A stretch of DNA of 64,000 bases from Algoriphagus aquimarinus (GCF_900112005.1 NZ_FOKK01000005.1:36773-100772); one strand, 5' to 3'; shown: positions 7,791 to 16,737, numbered from the stretch's first letter. Notes: generated by a model from the letters alone, not told the origin. Made by a program: numbers and translations.

Positions 7791-9650
7791 TCATAATAGT
7801 ATGGATAAGTTAAATTGATAGGATCTTCCAGGCATAGCTCTCAAATAGAGCACTTGATAGTCTGTGTTGAGAACATTGTTGATTTGAAAACTTAGAGGAA
7901 AGTGAAGCTTGCCAAGCCTAAGTTGGTCGTAGCCTAATCCAAAGTTGAATAGCTGAAATGAGGGCATCATACGAGGATTGTCGGCAGTGACGGATCTTTC
8001 TCCCACGAAGAATGTTCCGATCGAGCTGGTGAATCCTGATTTCTTCACTTGCACCTTCGCATTGGCTTGGTGCTGCGGAGTATAGGGTAGTTGCTTTCCT
8101 ATGGACTTATCATTCTCGTCCGTGCCTTGCGTTGTAATAGCTTTGGAGTAAGTATAGGATGTGGTCAGCTCCCAATTCCAAGTTCCAACAGCTCCATCCA
8201 AACTCCCTAGATATTCTATGCCTTGATTGCTGACTTTCTTGATGTTTTCTGGAGTCCAAAAGCTTCCTTTTGGTAGCCAAAGGATCCAGTTGTCCACCGA
8301 CATTTTGTAATAAGTCAAGCCTTGAGTCCAATTCAGGTTTCCTTTTTTACTCCAAGTTAAGCCTGCTTCTCCACTCAGACTTTCTTCAGGAAGTAAGTCT
8401 GGATTGCCGCCTGGATTCCAATATCGATCATTCAGCGTTGGGACTTTGAAGCCTTTTCCAAGGGAAGTTTTGAGTTGCAAGGATTGAGAATTTGTGTTCC
8501 AAAAGTTCCAGTCCATTCCTAGGTTTGGAGTGAATGGAGCAAAAGTGCCGGAGTATACTAACTGGCGAAGGTTTAGAGCAAATGACAGATTCTCTGTGGC
8601 TGAAAATTTAGTGCTATGATACAATTCGATTCGTTCATCATCAGCTTTGTAAGTGCTTAGATCTCCTTTCGTCAGCGTGTATCTAGCACCTAGTTTTGAG
8701 GTCCATTTGTCAGAAATCTCCTGATCCCAATCACCAGCGAGGAAGTATTGCGTGCTGTTGTTTTGGCTAGCATTGAAAAGCTGCTCGTTTTTCACAAACC
8801 CTGTTTTCAGATTCCAAACTGACTTTTCTTCAAAATGGAAGAAGTCAAGGACCGCTCGAAAAGATTGATCTTCCTGAGCATCGTTTGTGTTTGAACCCAT
8901 CACAGGCTGAACATCCCGATTGGTTTTATTCCACCACAAGGCAGTTTTTATCTGATTGCTGGAATTGAGGTTCCAAGCCAAATTATGAACAACTCCGATC
9001 TGCTCGAACTGCGCATGATCTTCTTTTATTTCCGGCGTGCCGATTTGCCCGAGGTCTTTGTATGGGAAATTGTTCTTAGAAAACTCACGGTAGACTTTGG
9101 TGTTGCTACTGAAATTTTTCGAGGAGAAACCTGCAAATAGGTTGGTGTTGACCAGGCCGAAACTTCCGATCTGCTGAGAAATGCCTGCTTGAAGTCCTTT
9201 TCCAAACTCAGTATTTGTGCCCAAATGGATCGAGCCACCGATGGCTTCATTTCCGAATAGTGCACCTGCATTTCCAAACTGTAAGCTTACTTCTTCGATA
9301 GCGGAAATAGGCAGAATAGATAAATCACTTTGCCCAAGCGATGGGCTATTGATCGGAAGGCCATTCCAAAAAACTGCTGTATGCCCAGCAGATGTGCCAC
9401 GAAAAGATGGAGATGCGATCATTCCAGCCCCGTATTGCCTGACGAAAACTGGAGATTGCTCTTGTAGGATGTCTCCAAGTGAACGGCCTTGGAAATCTGT
9501 CAACTCTGCTTTTTTCCAGCTGATCACTTTTTGCCCTTGGGCAAATCGATCCAAAGCTGGCGCATACACTTCCACTTCCGCCAAGGGAATTGTATCCTGG
9601 CTGACCGGATAAAAGCCGACAAAAGTGTAAACCCACAAAAACAAAAACAT
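7791..9650 (-). CDS. btuB: BtuB-like TonB-dependent cobalamin receptor
   Basis: A 619-residue outer-membrane receptor that would import cobalamin or cobinamide with TonB energy. After a short signal peptide comes the TonB box region (IPLAEVEVYAP), the plug domain (SLGDILQEQSPVFVRQYGAG, ASPSFRGTSAGHTAVFWNG, and GNAGALFGNEAIGGSIHLG), then a barrel of alternating strands ending in an aromatic C-terminal strand (YQFNLSILL). The length matches BtuB better than the larger SusC class. The gene is led by a cobalamin riboswitch (9776-9966) and followed by btuG-like, with btuFCD-like genes divergent. That context makes the B12 assignment secure even though the plug itself does not reveal the ligand. 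Confidence 0.93.
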   Translation of the reverse strand: MFLFLWVYTFVGFYPVSQDTIPLAEVEVYAPALDRFAQGQKVISWKKAELTDFQGRSLGDILQEQSPVFVRQYGAGMIASPSFRGTSAGHTAVFWNGLPINSPSLGQSDLSILPISAIEEVSLQFGNAGALFGNEAIGGSIHLGTNTEFGKGLQAGISQQIGSFGLVNTNLFAGFSSKNFSSNTKVYREFSKNNFPYKDLGQIGTPEIKEDHAQFEQIGVVHNLAWNLNSSNQIKTALWWNKTNRDVQPVMGSNTNDAQEDQSFRAVLDFFHFEEKSVWNLKTGFVKNEQLFNASQNNSTQYFLAGDWDQEISDKWTSKLGARYTLTKGDLSTYKADDERIELYHSTKFSATENLSFALNLRQLVYSGTFAPFTPNLGMDWNFWNTNSQSLQLKTSLGKGFKVPTLNDRYWNPGGNPDLLPEESLSGEAGLTWSKKGNLNWTQGLTYYKMSVDNWILWLPKGSFWTPENIKKVSNQGIEYLGSLDGAVGTWNWELTTSYTYSKAITTQGTDENDKSIGKQLPYTPQHQANAKVQVKKSGFTSSIGTFFVGERSVTADNPRMMPSFQLFNFGLGYDQLRLGKLHFPLSFQINNVLNTDYQVLYLRAMPGRSYQFNLSILL

Positions 9651-9775
9651 CCCTGATCGAATTAGTTTAAATTCGATTCGGGCTTGAAGAGAAATAGGAA
9701 GAAGGGATCGGAGCCGATTTATCGGTTCTGGTACATTCTTCGTAGCCTTTCCTCCGAAAGCACAGAATCACTGGA

Positions 9776-9966
9776 AATAGGTAGGTCTCCTGGCTCACCT
9801 TAATTTGCCGCCTTCTCATTCCGAATTCGTTTCGGAACAATGGCATTTTTGACAAATTATTTGCGGAAAAATCCGCTCGGCTTACAGTTGCGGGGACAGC
9901 TTTGGTTTTACACCAAATTCCCTTTTAATCCCAAGAGCTCTGGTACGAGATTGGGAACCTATTTCG
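9776..9966 (-). ncRNA. Cobalamin riboswitch (B12 element)
   Basis: Reading the minus strand, the leader contains in order the conserved pieces of the AdoCbl riboswitch: TTAAAAGGGAA (9918-9928), GGTGTAAAACC, then GCTGTCCCCGCAACTGTAAG (9881-9900), and finally the B12 box AGCCAGGAGACCTACC (9780-9795). The box is the classic consensus apart from one base. The element ends about 125 bases ahead of the btuB-like start. High cobalamin is expected to switch off the receptor and the btuG-like gene downstream. The bounds are approximate. Confidence 0.96.
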
Positions 9967-9970
9967 GCTG

Positions 9971-9978
9971 CAAAAGTA
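9971..9978 (-). promoter_or_regulatory. Putative promoter -7 element for the riboswitch transcript
   Basis: On the minus strand TACTTTTG fits TAnnTTTG and lies just upstream of the first riboswitch bases, so transcription would begin at about 9960-9966. No good -33 TTG was found at the usual spacing. Confidence 0.5.
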
Positions 9979-10076
9979 GATCGGGAAAGCTTAGAAAAAA
10001 AATCTGTTTATGGACAAATTTTGGAAGTGGCGAAAACCCGCGCTTATTTTGGCTTTCAATATCTCTAAGAAATTCT

Positions 10077-11237
10077 GTGAAAAACCTTCGATTCAGCCTC
10101 TTTATTACTTCAGTTTTTCTGATGTTAACATTTTCTTTTTCAGGATGTAATGAAAAGAAAAGTGATGATGCACAGGAACTCGAAAAAGTAGCCTTGAGCT
10201 ATGCTTCTGGATTTACTATTTCTCGGGGAAATGATTTTTGGGAGTTGGAAGTGACTCAGGCTTGGTCAGGAGCGGATAGAGTTTTTAAGTATTTGATTTT
10301 GGAAGAAAATGCTAAAAAACCAGCAGGGAATTTCGATGCAATTATTCAGCTTCCAGTAGAGAAAATCATTATGACTTCGACCACGCATATCCCACATTTG
10401 GACATGCTAAATGCCAATGAAAAGTTAAGTGGTTTTCCCAATCTCAATTTGATTTCTTCGGACAAAACTTGGAAGCAAATTGATGCTGGAAAGGTGGAGG
10501 ATTTGGGAGCTGGGCCTTCGGCAAATACAGAAATGGTCATTGATTTAGCGCCTGATTGGATCATGATTTCTACGCTGGGAGATGATCTGAAGTACTTGGA
10601 TTTGCTGGCGCAAGCCGAGATTCCAGCAGTAATCAACGGCGAATATGTGGAGCAGCATCCACTCGGAAGAGCTGAGTGGATCAAGTTTACGGGCGTGCTT
10701 TTAGGGAAATACGAGGAAGCTAACCTTGCTTTTGAGCAAGTGGAAAAGGACTATTTGGAAGCGGAGAAATTGAGTGAGGCAATCATCGATTCCCTTCGTC
10801 CAACGGTACTAAGTGGAGTGCTTTATCAGGACATTTGGTATGCACCGGGAAGTGAAAGCTGGGGAGCAAAAATCCTTCAAAATGCTGGAGGAAATTATAT
10901 TTTCGAAGATCAAATAGGGACTGGAAGTGCCCAGTTGAATTATGAATTTGTGCTTGAAAATGCTTTGGAGGCTGATTTTTGGATTGGTTCTGCTGATTTT
11001 CCTGATTTGCAAACCATGGGAAATGCAGAGCCTAGATATAAGACTTTTAAGGCTTTCAAATCTGGGAATGTATACTCTTATACTCAGAAGCGCGGTAGAG
11101 CTGGAGGATTGGAATACTTTGAGTTGGGCTATATGCGTCCGGATTTGATTCTAAAAGATCTGATCAAAATCCTTCATCCCGACTTACTTCCAGCATATGA
11201 GTTGTATTTTTATCAACAACTCGATGAAAAAAAGTAG
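10077..11237 (+). CDS. btuF: BtuF-like periplasmic B12-binding lipoprotein of ABC importer
   Basis: A substrate-binding protein of the helical-backbone class III type (BtuF/FhuD/FepB), 386 residues. The GTG at 10077 is preferred: it gives KNLRFSLFITSVFLMLTFSF then a lipobox (FSGC). The frame is open back to 9840, but that start would lie inside the riboswitch on the other strand and would hide the signal. Recognisable parts are KIIMTSTTHIPHLDMLNA, DLAPDWIMISTLGDD, and the C-terminal half with WYAPGSESWGAKILQNAGG. It overlaps btuC by 14 bases and forms an operon with btuC and btuD, divergent from the riboswitch-controlled receptor. A siderophore ligand is the alternative, but the riboswitch context favours cobalamin. 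Confidence 0.88.
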   Translation: MKNLRFSLFITSVFLMLTFSFSGCNEKKSDDAQELEKVALSYASGFTISRGNDFWELEVTQAWSGADRVFKYLILEENAKKPAGNFDAIIQLPVEKIIMTSTTHIPHLDMLNANEKLSGFPNLNLISSDKTWKQIDAGKVEDLGAGPSANTEMVIDLAPDWIMISTLGDDLKYLDLLAQAEIPAVINGEYVEQHPLGRAEWIKFTGVLLGKYEEANLAFEQVEKDYLEAEKLSEAIIDSLRPTVLSGVLYQDIWYAPGSESWGAKILQNAGGNYIFEDQIGTGSAQLNYEFVLENALEADFWIGSADFPDLQTMGNAEPRYKTFKAFKSGNVYSYTQKRGRAGGLEYFELGYMRPDLILKDLIKILHPDLLPAYELYFYQQLDEKK

Positions 11238-12255
11238 TTCAATTCTTCTTCTTTCGGCCGCAGGGATTCTACTGGTTTTGAGCTTTCTGCTCAATCTCAG
11301 TCTAGGTTCTGTGTCTATTTCTCCTGGTGAAATTCTGTCAGGGATTTTCACAGGTGATTGGACAAAAGCGTCTCGTGAACAGATTATTCTGAACTATAGA
11401 TTTCCAAAAGCGCTGGTTGCAATTTTAGCAGGAATAGGACTAAGTATCAGCGGACTTCAGATGCAGACATTTTTTAGGAACCCACTTGCAGGGCCATTTG
11501 TACTAGGAATTAGTTCAGGTGCTGGATTGGGAGTGGCGATATTGATGTTGGCCGGTTCAGCGTTTGGATTGTCCACTTTTGGAGGAGCGATCAACCCTTG
11601 GGCAATTGCCATCGCCGGAACTTTGGGCGCAAGTTTAGTTTTGCTTACGGTGAGTTTGGCGGCTTGGAAAGTTAAGGATAGCATGACGCTTTTGATCGTT
11701 GGATTGATGTTTGGCTCGGCCGTATCGGCGGTTATTTCTGTCCTTTCCTACTTTTCAGGGGCCGAAGCATTAAAGCTTTTTACCATTTGGTCTATGGGCA
11801 GTTTGGGAGGCTTGGTTTGGGATCAGGTTTGGGTGCTAGGGCTGGTGATTTCTATTGGGATCATTCCCGTGATCGCCTCCGTCAAATCTTATAATGGAAT
11901 GCTTTTAGGAGAAAGCTATGCGAAAAGTATGGGGATCAATCCTGATCGCTTGCGTTGGCTGATGATTCTAAGCACAGGTTTGTTAGCTGGGAGTATCACT
12001 GCCTTTTGTGGGCCGATAGCTTTTATTGGAATTGCCGTGCCGCATTTGGCTAGGATGGTCTGGAAAACTTCGGATCATCGAATCCTCTTTCCCGCAACGG
12101 CTCTGATAGGAGCGAGTTTGTTGCTCCTATGTGATGCAGTTGGTCAGCTACCTGGTTCAGCTCAGACCTTGCCTATTAATGCGGTGACTTCACTCGTTGG
12201 TGCTCCGATAGTGATCAGTTTGGTGCTTCGCAAAAACTTCAGCAAAGAATTCTAG
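11224..12255 (+). CDS. btuC: BtuC-like ABC importer permease (FecCD family)
   Basis: A 343-residue polytopic membrane protein of the FecCD/BtuC family with about ten helices. Family blocks: LNYRFPKALVAILAGIGLSI (the R-x-P-R-x-L-x-A region), LQMQTFFRNPLAGPFVLGIS (Q-x-x-x-x-N-P-L-A-x-P), and CGPIAFIGIAVPHLARMVW (G-x-I-x-F-I-G-L-x-x-P-H), which is the contact to the ATPase. The ATG at 11224 is chosen over the upstream 11197 because it gives a normal hydrophobic start and overlaps the btuF stop by only 14 bases, a coupled arrangement. It is followed after three bases by the ATPase gene. Confidence 0.93.
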   Translation: MKKSSSILLLSAAGILLVLSFLLNLSLGSVSISPGEILSGIFTGDWTKASREQIILNYRFPKALVAILAGIGLSISGLQMQTFFRNPLAGPFVLGISSGAGLGVAILMLAGSAFGLSTFGGAINPWAIAIAGTLGASLVLLTVSLAAWKVKDSMTLLIVGLMFGSAVSAVISVLSYFSGAEALKLFTIWSMGSLGGLVWDQVWVLGLVISIGIIPVIASVKSYNGMLLGESYAKSMGINPDRLRWLMILSTGLLAGSITAFCGPIAFIGIAVPHLARMVWKTSDHRILFPATALIGASLLLLCDAVGQLPGSAQTLPINAVTSLVGAPIVISLVLRKNFSKEF

Positions 12256-12258
12256 GCT

Positions 12259-13221
12259 ATGGGAAAAGCATCAATAATCGGTAAAGACCTAACCATAGGT
12301 TACAGCAAAGGCAAAGTTCAGAAGGAGATTCTGAGCGGATTGGATTTTGAGCTTTTTGAGAGAGAAATGTGCTGTTTGCTTGGGCCAAATGGTGTGGGCA
12401 AATCAACCTTGGTAAAGGCTGTTTTGGGACAGTTGAAGCCTTTTACCGGAGAGGTTTTGCTTAGAGGAAAACCTATTTCATCTTACTCAAGTGAAATGTT
12501 GGCCAAAGAACTTTCGGTTGTGTTGACTGAGCCATTTTTACCAGGAAATATGACTGTGGGGCAATTGGTAGCGATGGGTAGAATTCCACATACAAGTTGG
12601 ACTGGGAAGCTGGAGGAAACTGATCGGGAAGTAATTCAAAATGCGCTTTCTGCTACGAAAATAGAATACTTGCGCGATGAGCGCCTTTCTGAAATAAGCG
12701 ATGGACAGCGACAAAAAGCTTTGATCGCTCGTGCGCTAGCACAGGACGGGAAGGTAATGGTGTTGGATGAGCCTACTGCACATTTGGACCTTGTGAATCG
12801 CTATGAAATCATGCACTTGCTTCGGGAAATCTCCAAAAGTCAAGGGAAGTCAATCCTTGTGGTAACTCATGATTTGGAGATTGCTCTGGAAACAGCAGAT
12901 CGATTCTGGTTGCTGAATTGTGGAACGCCATTGATATCAGGTTTGCCAGAGGATCTGGTAATTACTGGTCAAATCAATCAATTATTGCCGGGAGAGAATT
13001 TTAGATTTAGTGTGGAGAAGGGAAGGATAGAATCTAAGATTGGAAGTTTGAAATTTGATGTTTCAGGGCCAGGTGAATATACTGCATGGGTCTCAAAAGC
13101 TCTTGAAAAAGCTGGGATTAAAGAGTTACCAGAACCGATTGAAGTTAGCAAAGATCCATTTTTGGTTAATTACGCAGGAAAGGAATTCTTGAGTTTGGAG
13201 GATTTTATCTTGGCTTTGTGA
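12259..13221 (+). CDS. btuD: BtuD-like ABC importer ATPase with C-terminal extension
   Basis: A 320-residue ABC ATPase energising the BtuFC importer. Walker A is GPNGVGKST (42-50), the signature LSEISDGQ (143-150), Walker B VMVLDE (166-171), and the switch histidine is H204. The Q-loop, where BtuD/FhuC proteins usually have a glutamine, reads VVLTEPF (88-93), so Thr90-Glu91 stand in its place. The normal domain ends near 250; a further 70 residues form a small unassigned tail with AWVSKALEKAGIKELPEP. This is longer than the usual 250-270 for the family. The gene ends the btuFCD operon and is followed by a palindromic terminator-like repeat. Confidence 0.92.
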   Translation: MGKASIIGKDLTIGYSKGKVQKEILSGLDFELFEREMCCLLGPNGVGKSTLVKAVLGQLKPFTGEVLLRGKPISSYSSEMLAKELSVVLTEPFLPGNMTVGQLVAMGRIPHTSWTGKLEETDREVIQNALSATKIEYLRDERLSEISDGQRQKALIARALAQDGKVMVLDEPTAHLDLVNRYEIMHLLREISKSQGKSILVVTHDLEIALETADRFWLLNCGTPLISGLPEDLVITGQINQLLPGENFRFSVEKGRIESKIGSLKFDVSGPGEYTAWVSKALEKAGIKELPEPIEVSKDPFLVNYAGKEFLSLEDFILAL

Positions 13222-13305
13222 CCTTTGAGGTTTAGAAAACCTCGAAGGTTTTAGTTTATTAAACTTTTGATAAAACCTTCGAGGTCAAAAAAAGACCTCA
13301 AAGGT
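13221..13305. terminator. Nested palindromic repeat, probable bidirectional terminator
   Basis: Two nested inverted repeats: outer arms ACCTTTGAGGT (13221-13231) and ACCTCAAAGGT (13295-13305), and inner arms of 15 bases at 13239-13253 and 13271-13285. All four arms are variants of the same word ACCTyyGAGGT. It begins on the last base of btuD and faces the convergent toxin gene. Such cassettes recur in Bacteroidota genomes as far as I recall. Confidence 0.7.
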
Positions 13306-13334
13306 TAGCGTAGAAATTCCTTTCCATTTTAAAA

Positions 13335-13673
13335 TTACAGATCCAAAATCGCCTTCACTTTACTTCTAAGCTCAGCAATTTCCTTTTGCCCTAACTCGCC
13401 AAGCTTTTCCAAAAACCTTCGATTGTCCAAAGCCTTGATTTGATCGATAAGAATCTCAGAGTCTTTTTCTAGTCCATAATTTCCTTGAGAGATGCGGACT
13501 CGAAGAATATTTTTCTTTGGCGTAAGCTGAGTGGTGAGTGGGCAAACAAGCGTAGAAGGATGGTCAACTTGATTGAGAAGGTTAGTTTGTATAATCACAA
13601 CTGGCCGAATCTTGCCGGGCTCAGTTCCTTTTGAGGGATTTAGATTTGCTAGCCAGAGCTCAAACTGCTTCAT
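13335..13673 (-). CDS. MazF/PemK-family endoribonuclease toxin
   Basis: A 112-residue toxin of the MazF/PemK/CcdB fold, expected to cleave mRNA at short specific sites. Markers are the N-terminal FELWLANLNPSKGTEPGKIRPVVIIQ, which contains the E-x-G-K-x-R-P-V-V loop of the family, then STLVCPLTTQ and EILIDQIKALDNRRF. The length is normal for the family. The start overlaps the antitoxin gene by 14 bases, the usual coupled layout with the antitoxin first. The cleavage site cannot be predicted. Confidence 0.93.
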   Translation of the reverse strand: MKQFELWLANLNPSKGTEPGKIRPVVIIQTNLLNQVDHPSTLVCPLTTQLTPKKNILRVRISQGNYGLEKDSEILIDQIKALDNRRFLEKLGELGQKEIAELRSKVKAILDL

Positions 13674-13899
13674 CTTCTTCGATTAAAGCATCAAATTCAG
13701 CGAGAATTTCTGATGAGCTTTCTTTGGCCAAGTTTGAGGCTTCGGCAAATGCAGCACTTAATTTCTTCCGCTTTTGAAACTTGTTGTAAAATTCAAGCGC
13801 CTGATTGATGTAGCGGTTTCGAGCTACTTTTTTGTCCTTAAGAATCTCTTCTGTTTCCTCAAAGATATCTTTGTCTAGTTTTAAAGAGAGTGTTTTCAT
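13660..13899 (-). CDS. Ribbon-helix-helix type antitoxin partner of MazF
   Basis: A 79-residue protein encoded directly upstream of the MazF-type toxin with a 14-base overlap. The N-terminus MKTLSLKLDKDIFEETEEI followed by ARNRYINQALEFYNKFQKR reads as a ribbon-helix-helix DNA-binding domain; the acidic C-terminal tail (SEILAEFDALIEEDEAV) is the type that wraps the toxin and neutralises it. It should repress its own promoter, which would lie in the AT-rich gap at 13900-14056. Confidence 0.87.
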   Translation of the reverse strand: MKTLSLKLDKDIFEETEEILKDKKVARNRYINQALEFYNKFQKRKKLSAAFAEASNLAKESSSEILAEFDALIEEDEAV

Positions 13900-14056
13900 T
13901 GTCCCGTGAGTATATACTTTAAATATATACTAAATCTAAAAGGTTCATATGATTTCGTGTAGATTCAATCCATATTTATGGATTCTTAAGCGAAAAATCC
14001 TGTAGCTTTCCCTATATTTTGAGTTGAAATTAGACCCTACTTACTTTTGAGATTGT

Positions 14057-15541
14057 ATGTTATTTGAATTGATCCGATTGGAATTTCTGAAAAGTTTCCG
14101 ATCCACGGCCTTTGCAAAAAGCGTGATGGTTGCCATTTTCCTTGGTTTTCTGGCTGTTATGCTTTTGGGGTATTTGTTGGTTGCGGGCTTATTTCTGACC
14201 AGAATTATAGAGCAACTTGCTGAAGGACAAGACCCTATTCAAGTACTGAATTCAGGTTTGATTTTCTTCTTTTTAGTAGAATTTATGTATAGGTATTTTC
14301 TGCAGAAACTGCCTGTTATAGAGCTAGAAAGTCTATTGCATCTGCCTATTTCCAAGAGGAAAATAATGCACATGCTACTAGGAAGGTCCTTTTTCTCCCC
14401 GTTAAGCATCATCGCTTTAATCCTTTTCACTCCTTTTGCATTCACCGAGATCTCCATTCAATATGGAGTTTCCGGTTCAATTTTCTGGTTAGGAACTATC
14501 CTGTTTATCAGCTGGACTTTGCATTGGTTTATGCTGTGGTTCAAGCAGCGCTTTGAAGATAGCCTGATCGGAGTAGTTATTGTGCTCATTGTTCTCCTTT
14601 TGGGTGGAGGATCTACCTATATGGGTTGGTTTAATTTGGGTGAACTAGTCGCTCCATTCTTCAATTTTGCTATGACTAGCTTTATTCCAGTGGCAATCAT
14701 GTTTGTCATGTGTAGTTTGGGCTATTATATGGCATTCTCCTATTATCTAAATAACGCCTACCTGGAAGATTTGGCAGAGGAAGAAGAGGTTCGATTTGTT
14801 AATCAATCGGTTGGCTTCTTTTCCAAGTTTGGAATGGCAGGGGAGTTGGCAAATTTGGAGTGGAAGCTGATTATTCGCCACAAAAAAAGTAGAACCTTCC
14901 TTATGCTAAGTGCATTGTTTTTGTTGTATGGGACGATTTTCTATGATAACCCAGCTTATCAGTCCGGGCCAATGCGGAACATTTTTATTTTTGTTGGGAT
15001 ATTCATCACAGGCATATTTATGATTCAGTATGGGCAGCTGTTCCTAAGCTGGAATTCCGGCTATTTTGATTTCTTCCTTGGACGAAAAGATGGAATAAAG
15101 AATTTAGTAAGAGGGAAGTACTTACTGTTGTTGTCTATCTCTTTGTTGTGCTTTTTGCTGTCAATTCCATACGTCTATTTTGGCTGGTCATTCTTATTGA
15201 TTCATTTAGCTACTTTCCTGTTTAATGCAGGTGTAATGATTCACCTGATTATCTATTTGGCTCTTTGGAAGCCAAAACCTATGGATCTCAACAAGGGAGC
15301 AATGTTCAACTACGAAGGGGTAGGAGCAGCACAGTTTCTAATGATTATACCGATGATGGTGGCTCCTTATCTGGTTTACTTGCCTTTTGCGCTCCTTTTC
15401 AATTTCTATGCAGGATTAGCAGCCCTTGGCACGGTAGGGATCGTAGGGATTTTATTCTTCGAAAAGCTGTCCACTATTAATATTAACAGGGTTTTAAAAA
15501 ACCGATACGAAATTTCATCTTCATTCCGTCAAGAGTTATGA
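14057..15541 (+). CDS. DUF5687-family ABC exporter membrane protein
   Basis: A 494-residue polytopic membrane protein with about twelve hydrophobic helices, matching the Bacteroidota DUF5687 family of ABC-type permeases. The N-terminus LIRLEFLKSFRSTAFAKS and the segment LPVIELESLLHLPISKRKIMH are characteristic: cytoplasmic loops before and after the first membrane pairs. The last four bases overlap the start of the ABC ATPase gene at 15538 (ATGA), so the two form a two-gene exporter. The transported substrate is not known. A fragment of a second copy lies at 16738-17156. Confidence 0.86.
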   Translation: MLFELIRLEFLKSFRSTAFAKSVMVAIFLGFLAVMLLGYLLVAGLFLTRIIEQLAEGQDPIQVLNSGLIFFFLVEFMYRYFLQKLPVIELESLLHLPISKRKIMHMLLGRSFFSPLSIIALILFTPFAFTEISIQYGVSGSIFWLGTILFISWTLHWFMLWFKQRFEDSLIGVVIVLIVLLLGGGSTYMGWFNLGELVAPFFNFAMTSFIPVAIMFVMCSLGYYMAFSYYLNNAYLEDLAEEEEVRFVNQSVGFFSKFGMAGELANLEWKLIIRHKKSRTFLMLSALFLLYGTIFYDNPAYQSGPMRNIFIFVGIFITGIFMIQYGQLFLSWNSGYFDFFLGRKDGIKNLVRGKYLLLLSISLLCFLLSIPYVYFGWSFLLIHLATFLFNAGVMIHLIIYLALWKPKPMDLNKGAMFNYEGVGAAQFLMIIPMMVAPYLVYLPFALLFNFYAGLAALGTVGIVGILFFEKLSTININRVLKNRYEISSSFRQEL

Positions 15542-16233
15542 TTCAAGTTACTAACCTGAAAAAACAATATAAAGAAACAGTTGTCCTAGATGTGGAGAAA
15601 CTGGAAATCCCAAAATCTGAGTGCTTTGGGTTGGTGGGGAATAACGGAGCTGGAAAAACAACCCTGTTCAGGATTATGCTTGATCTCGTACGAGCAACCG
15701 AAGGAAAAGTGGAAATCGATTCTAGGGATGTAAGTAAATCTGAAGAATGGAAGAGAACGACAGGAGCTTATCTGGATGAGCATATGCTCTTGTCCTACCT
15801 GACGGCAGATGAGTATTTCCAGTCCCTACGCAAAATTTATGGTTTATCAGAAGCTGATTTGCAACTTCACCTTGGCAAGTTTACTGAGTTCTTTAACGAT
15901 GAGATTGTAGGGAAAAAGAAATACATCCGAGATCTGTCCAAAGGTAATTTGAAGAAGGTAGGTATAGCCGCTGCACTTATGGGGGATCCTGATGTAGTGT
16001 TCTTGGATGAGCCGTTTGAAAATTTGGATCCAAGTTCTCAGATACGATTGAAGAAATTGATTCTTCAAGTAAAAGAAGCGTCTCAAGTTACTTTTTTGAT
16101 TTCCAGTCATGATCTGAATCATGTAACGGAAATTTGTGATCGTATAGTTTTATTGGAAAAAGGTAAGATTATCAATGATTTGAGAGATAGATCGGCCATG
16201 CTCGCTGAGCTGGATGCTTATTTCACTGGGTAA
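15538..16233 (+). CDS. ABC transporter ATPase partner of DUF5687 permease
   Basis: A 231-residue ATPase that would drive the adjacent DUF5687 membrane protein. Walker A is GNNGAGKTT (38-46), the signature reads LSKGNLKKV rather than LSGGQ, Walker B is VVFLDEPFENLDP, and the switch histidine is in LISSHDLNHV. The length is that of a compact export-type ATPase. It overlaps the permease by four bases. A decayed paralog follows at 16738-17156, separated by a lipoprotein gene on the other strand. Confidence 0.93.
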   Translation: MIQVTNLKKQYKETVVLDVEKLEIPKSECFGLVGNNGAGKTTLFRIMLDLVRATEGKVEIDSRDVSKSEEWKRTTGAYLDEHMLLSYLTADEYFQSLRKIYGLSEADLQLHLGKFTEFFNDEIVGKKKYIRDLSKGNLKKVGIAAALMGDPDVVFLDEPFENLDPSSQIRLKKLILQVKEASQVTFLISSHDLNHVTEICDRIVLLEKGKIINDLRDRSAMLAELDAYFTG

Positions 16234-16248
16234 ATGGATTTGGAATAG

Positions 16249-16605
16249 TCACCGTAGGAAAAAAGTTACATCGTCACAGACCCTTATTGTCTTGGATAAG
16301 ATGCAACCTTTAAAAATGTATTCTCCTGGCTGACTCCCTTTGAATTTCTGAAGAGATGAGATCCTTCCTGCCTTTCCGGTTACCTCCTCTGTAAACACCA
16401 CTTGACCATTGACTTCCCAAATCATATCCCATTTGTTGGTGGGAGGGAGGCCTCTGACCACAAGCAAAAGTCCAACACTGTCTTGGAAACTTTGATTAGG
16501 CCCTCCAATCACGCTTACCTCTTCCACAGTATAATCAGACGGTTCTGGCGGAATAATATTGCAGCCAAATAGAACTAAAAAAAGTAGAGGTAGCATTTTC
16601 ACCAT
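16249..16605 (-). CDS. Small hypothetical lipoprotein
   Basis: A 118-residue predicted lipoprotein with signal MVKMLPLLFLVLFGC. The start at 16605 is preferred to the upstream 16701 because it gives a compact signal peptide; Met36 of the longer frame is an alternative three codons later. The mature part has beta-like sequence (VEEVSVIGGPNQSFQDSVG, then WDMIWEVNGQVVF) and two cysteines near the end, which could form a disulfide. No family recognised. It lies between the intact ABC ATPase and its decayed copy. Confidence 0.65.
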   Translation of the reverse strand: MVKMLPLLFLVLFGCNIIPPEPSDYTVEEVSVIGGPNQSFQDSVGLLLVVRGLPPTNKWDMIWEVNGQVVFTEEVTGKAGRISSLQKFKGSQPGEYIFKGCILSKTIRVCDDVTFFLR

Positions 16606-16737
16606 GCTATGACTCGAATTAAGCTTGTTTGCACGTAAAATGATGAGCATGGAGGAAGGTGAATTTGTTGACCAAAGAAATAAGAATTGTGGTAAAAACA
16701 AAAAAAACTCTCCGTTGATTTAGAGAGGTCTTTTTGT

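Noticed and set aside
9840..10076. Upstream extension of the BtuF-like frame to 9840
   Set aside because: It would begin inside the cobalamin riboswitch on the other strand and has no family sequence; the GTG at 10077 gives a proper lipoprotein signal.
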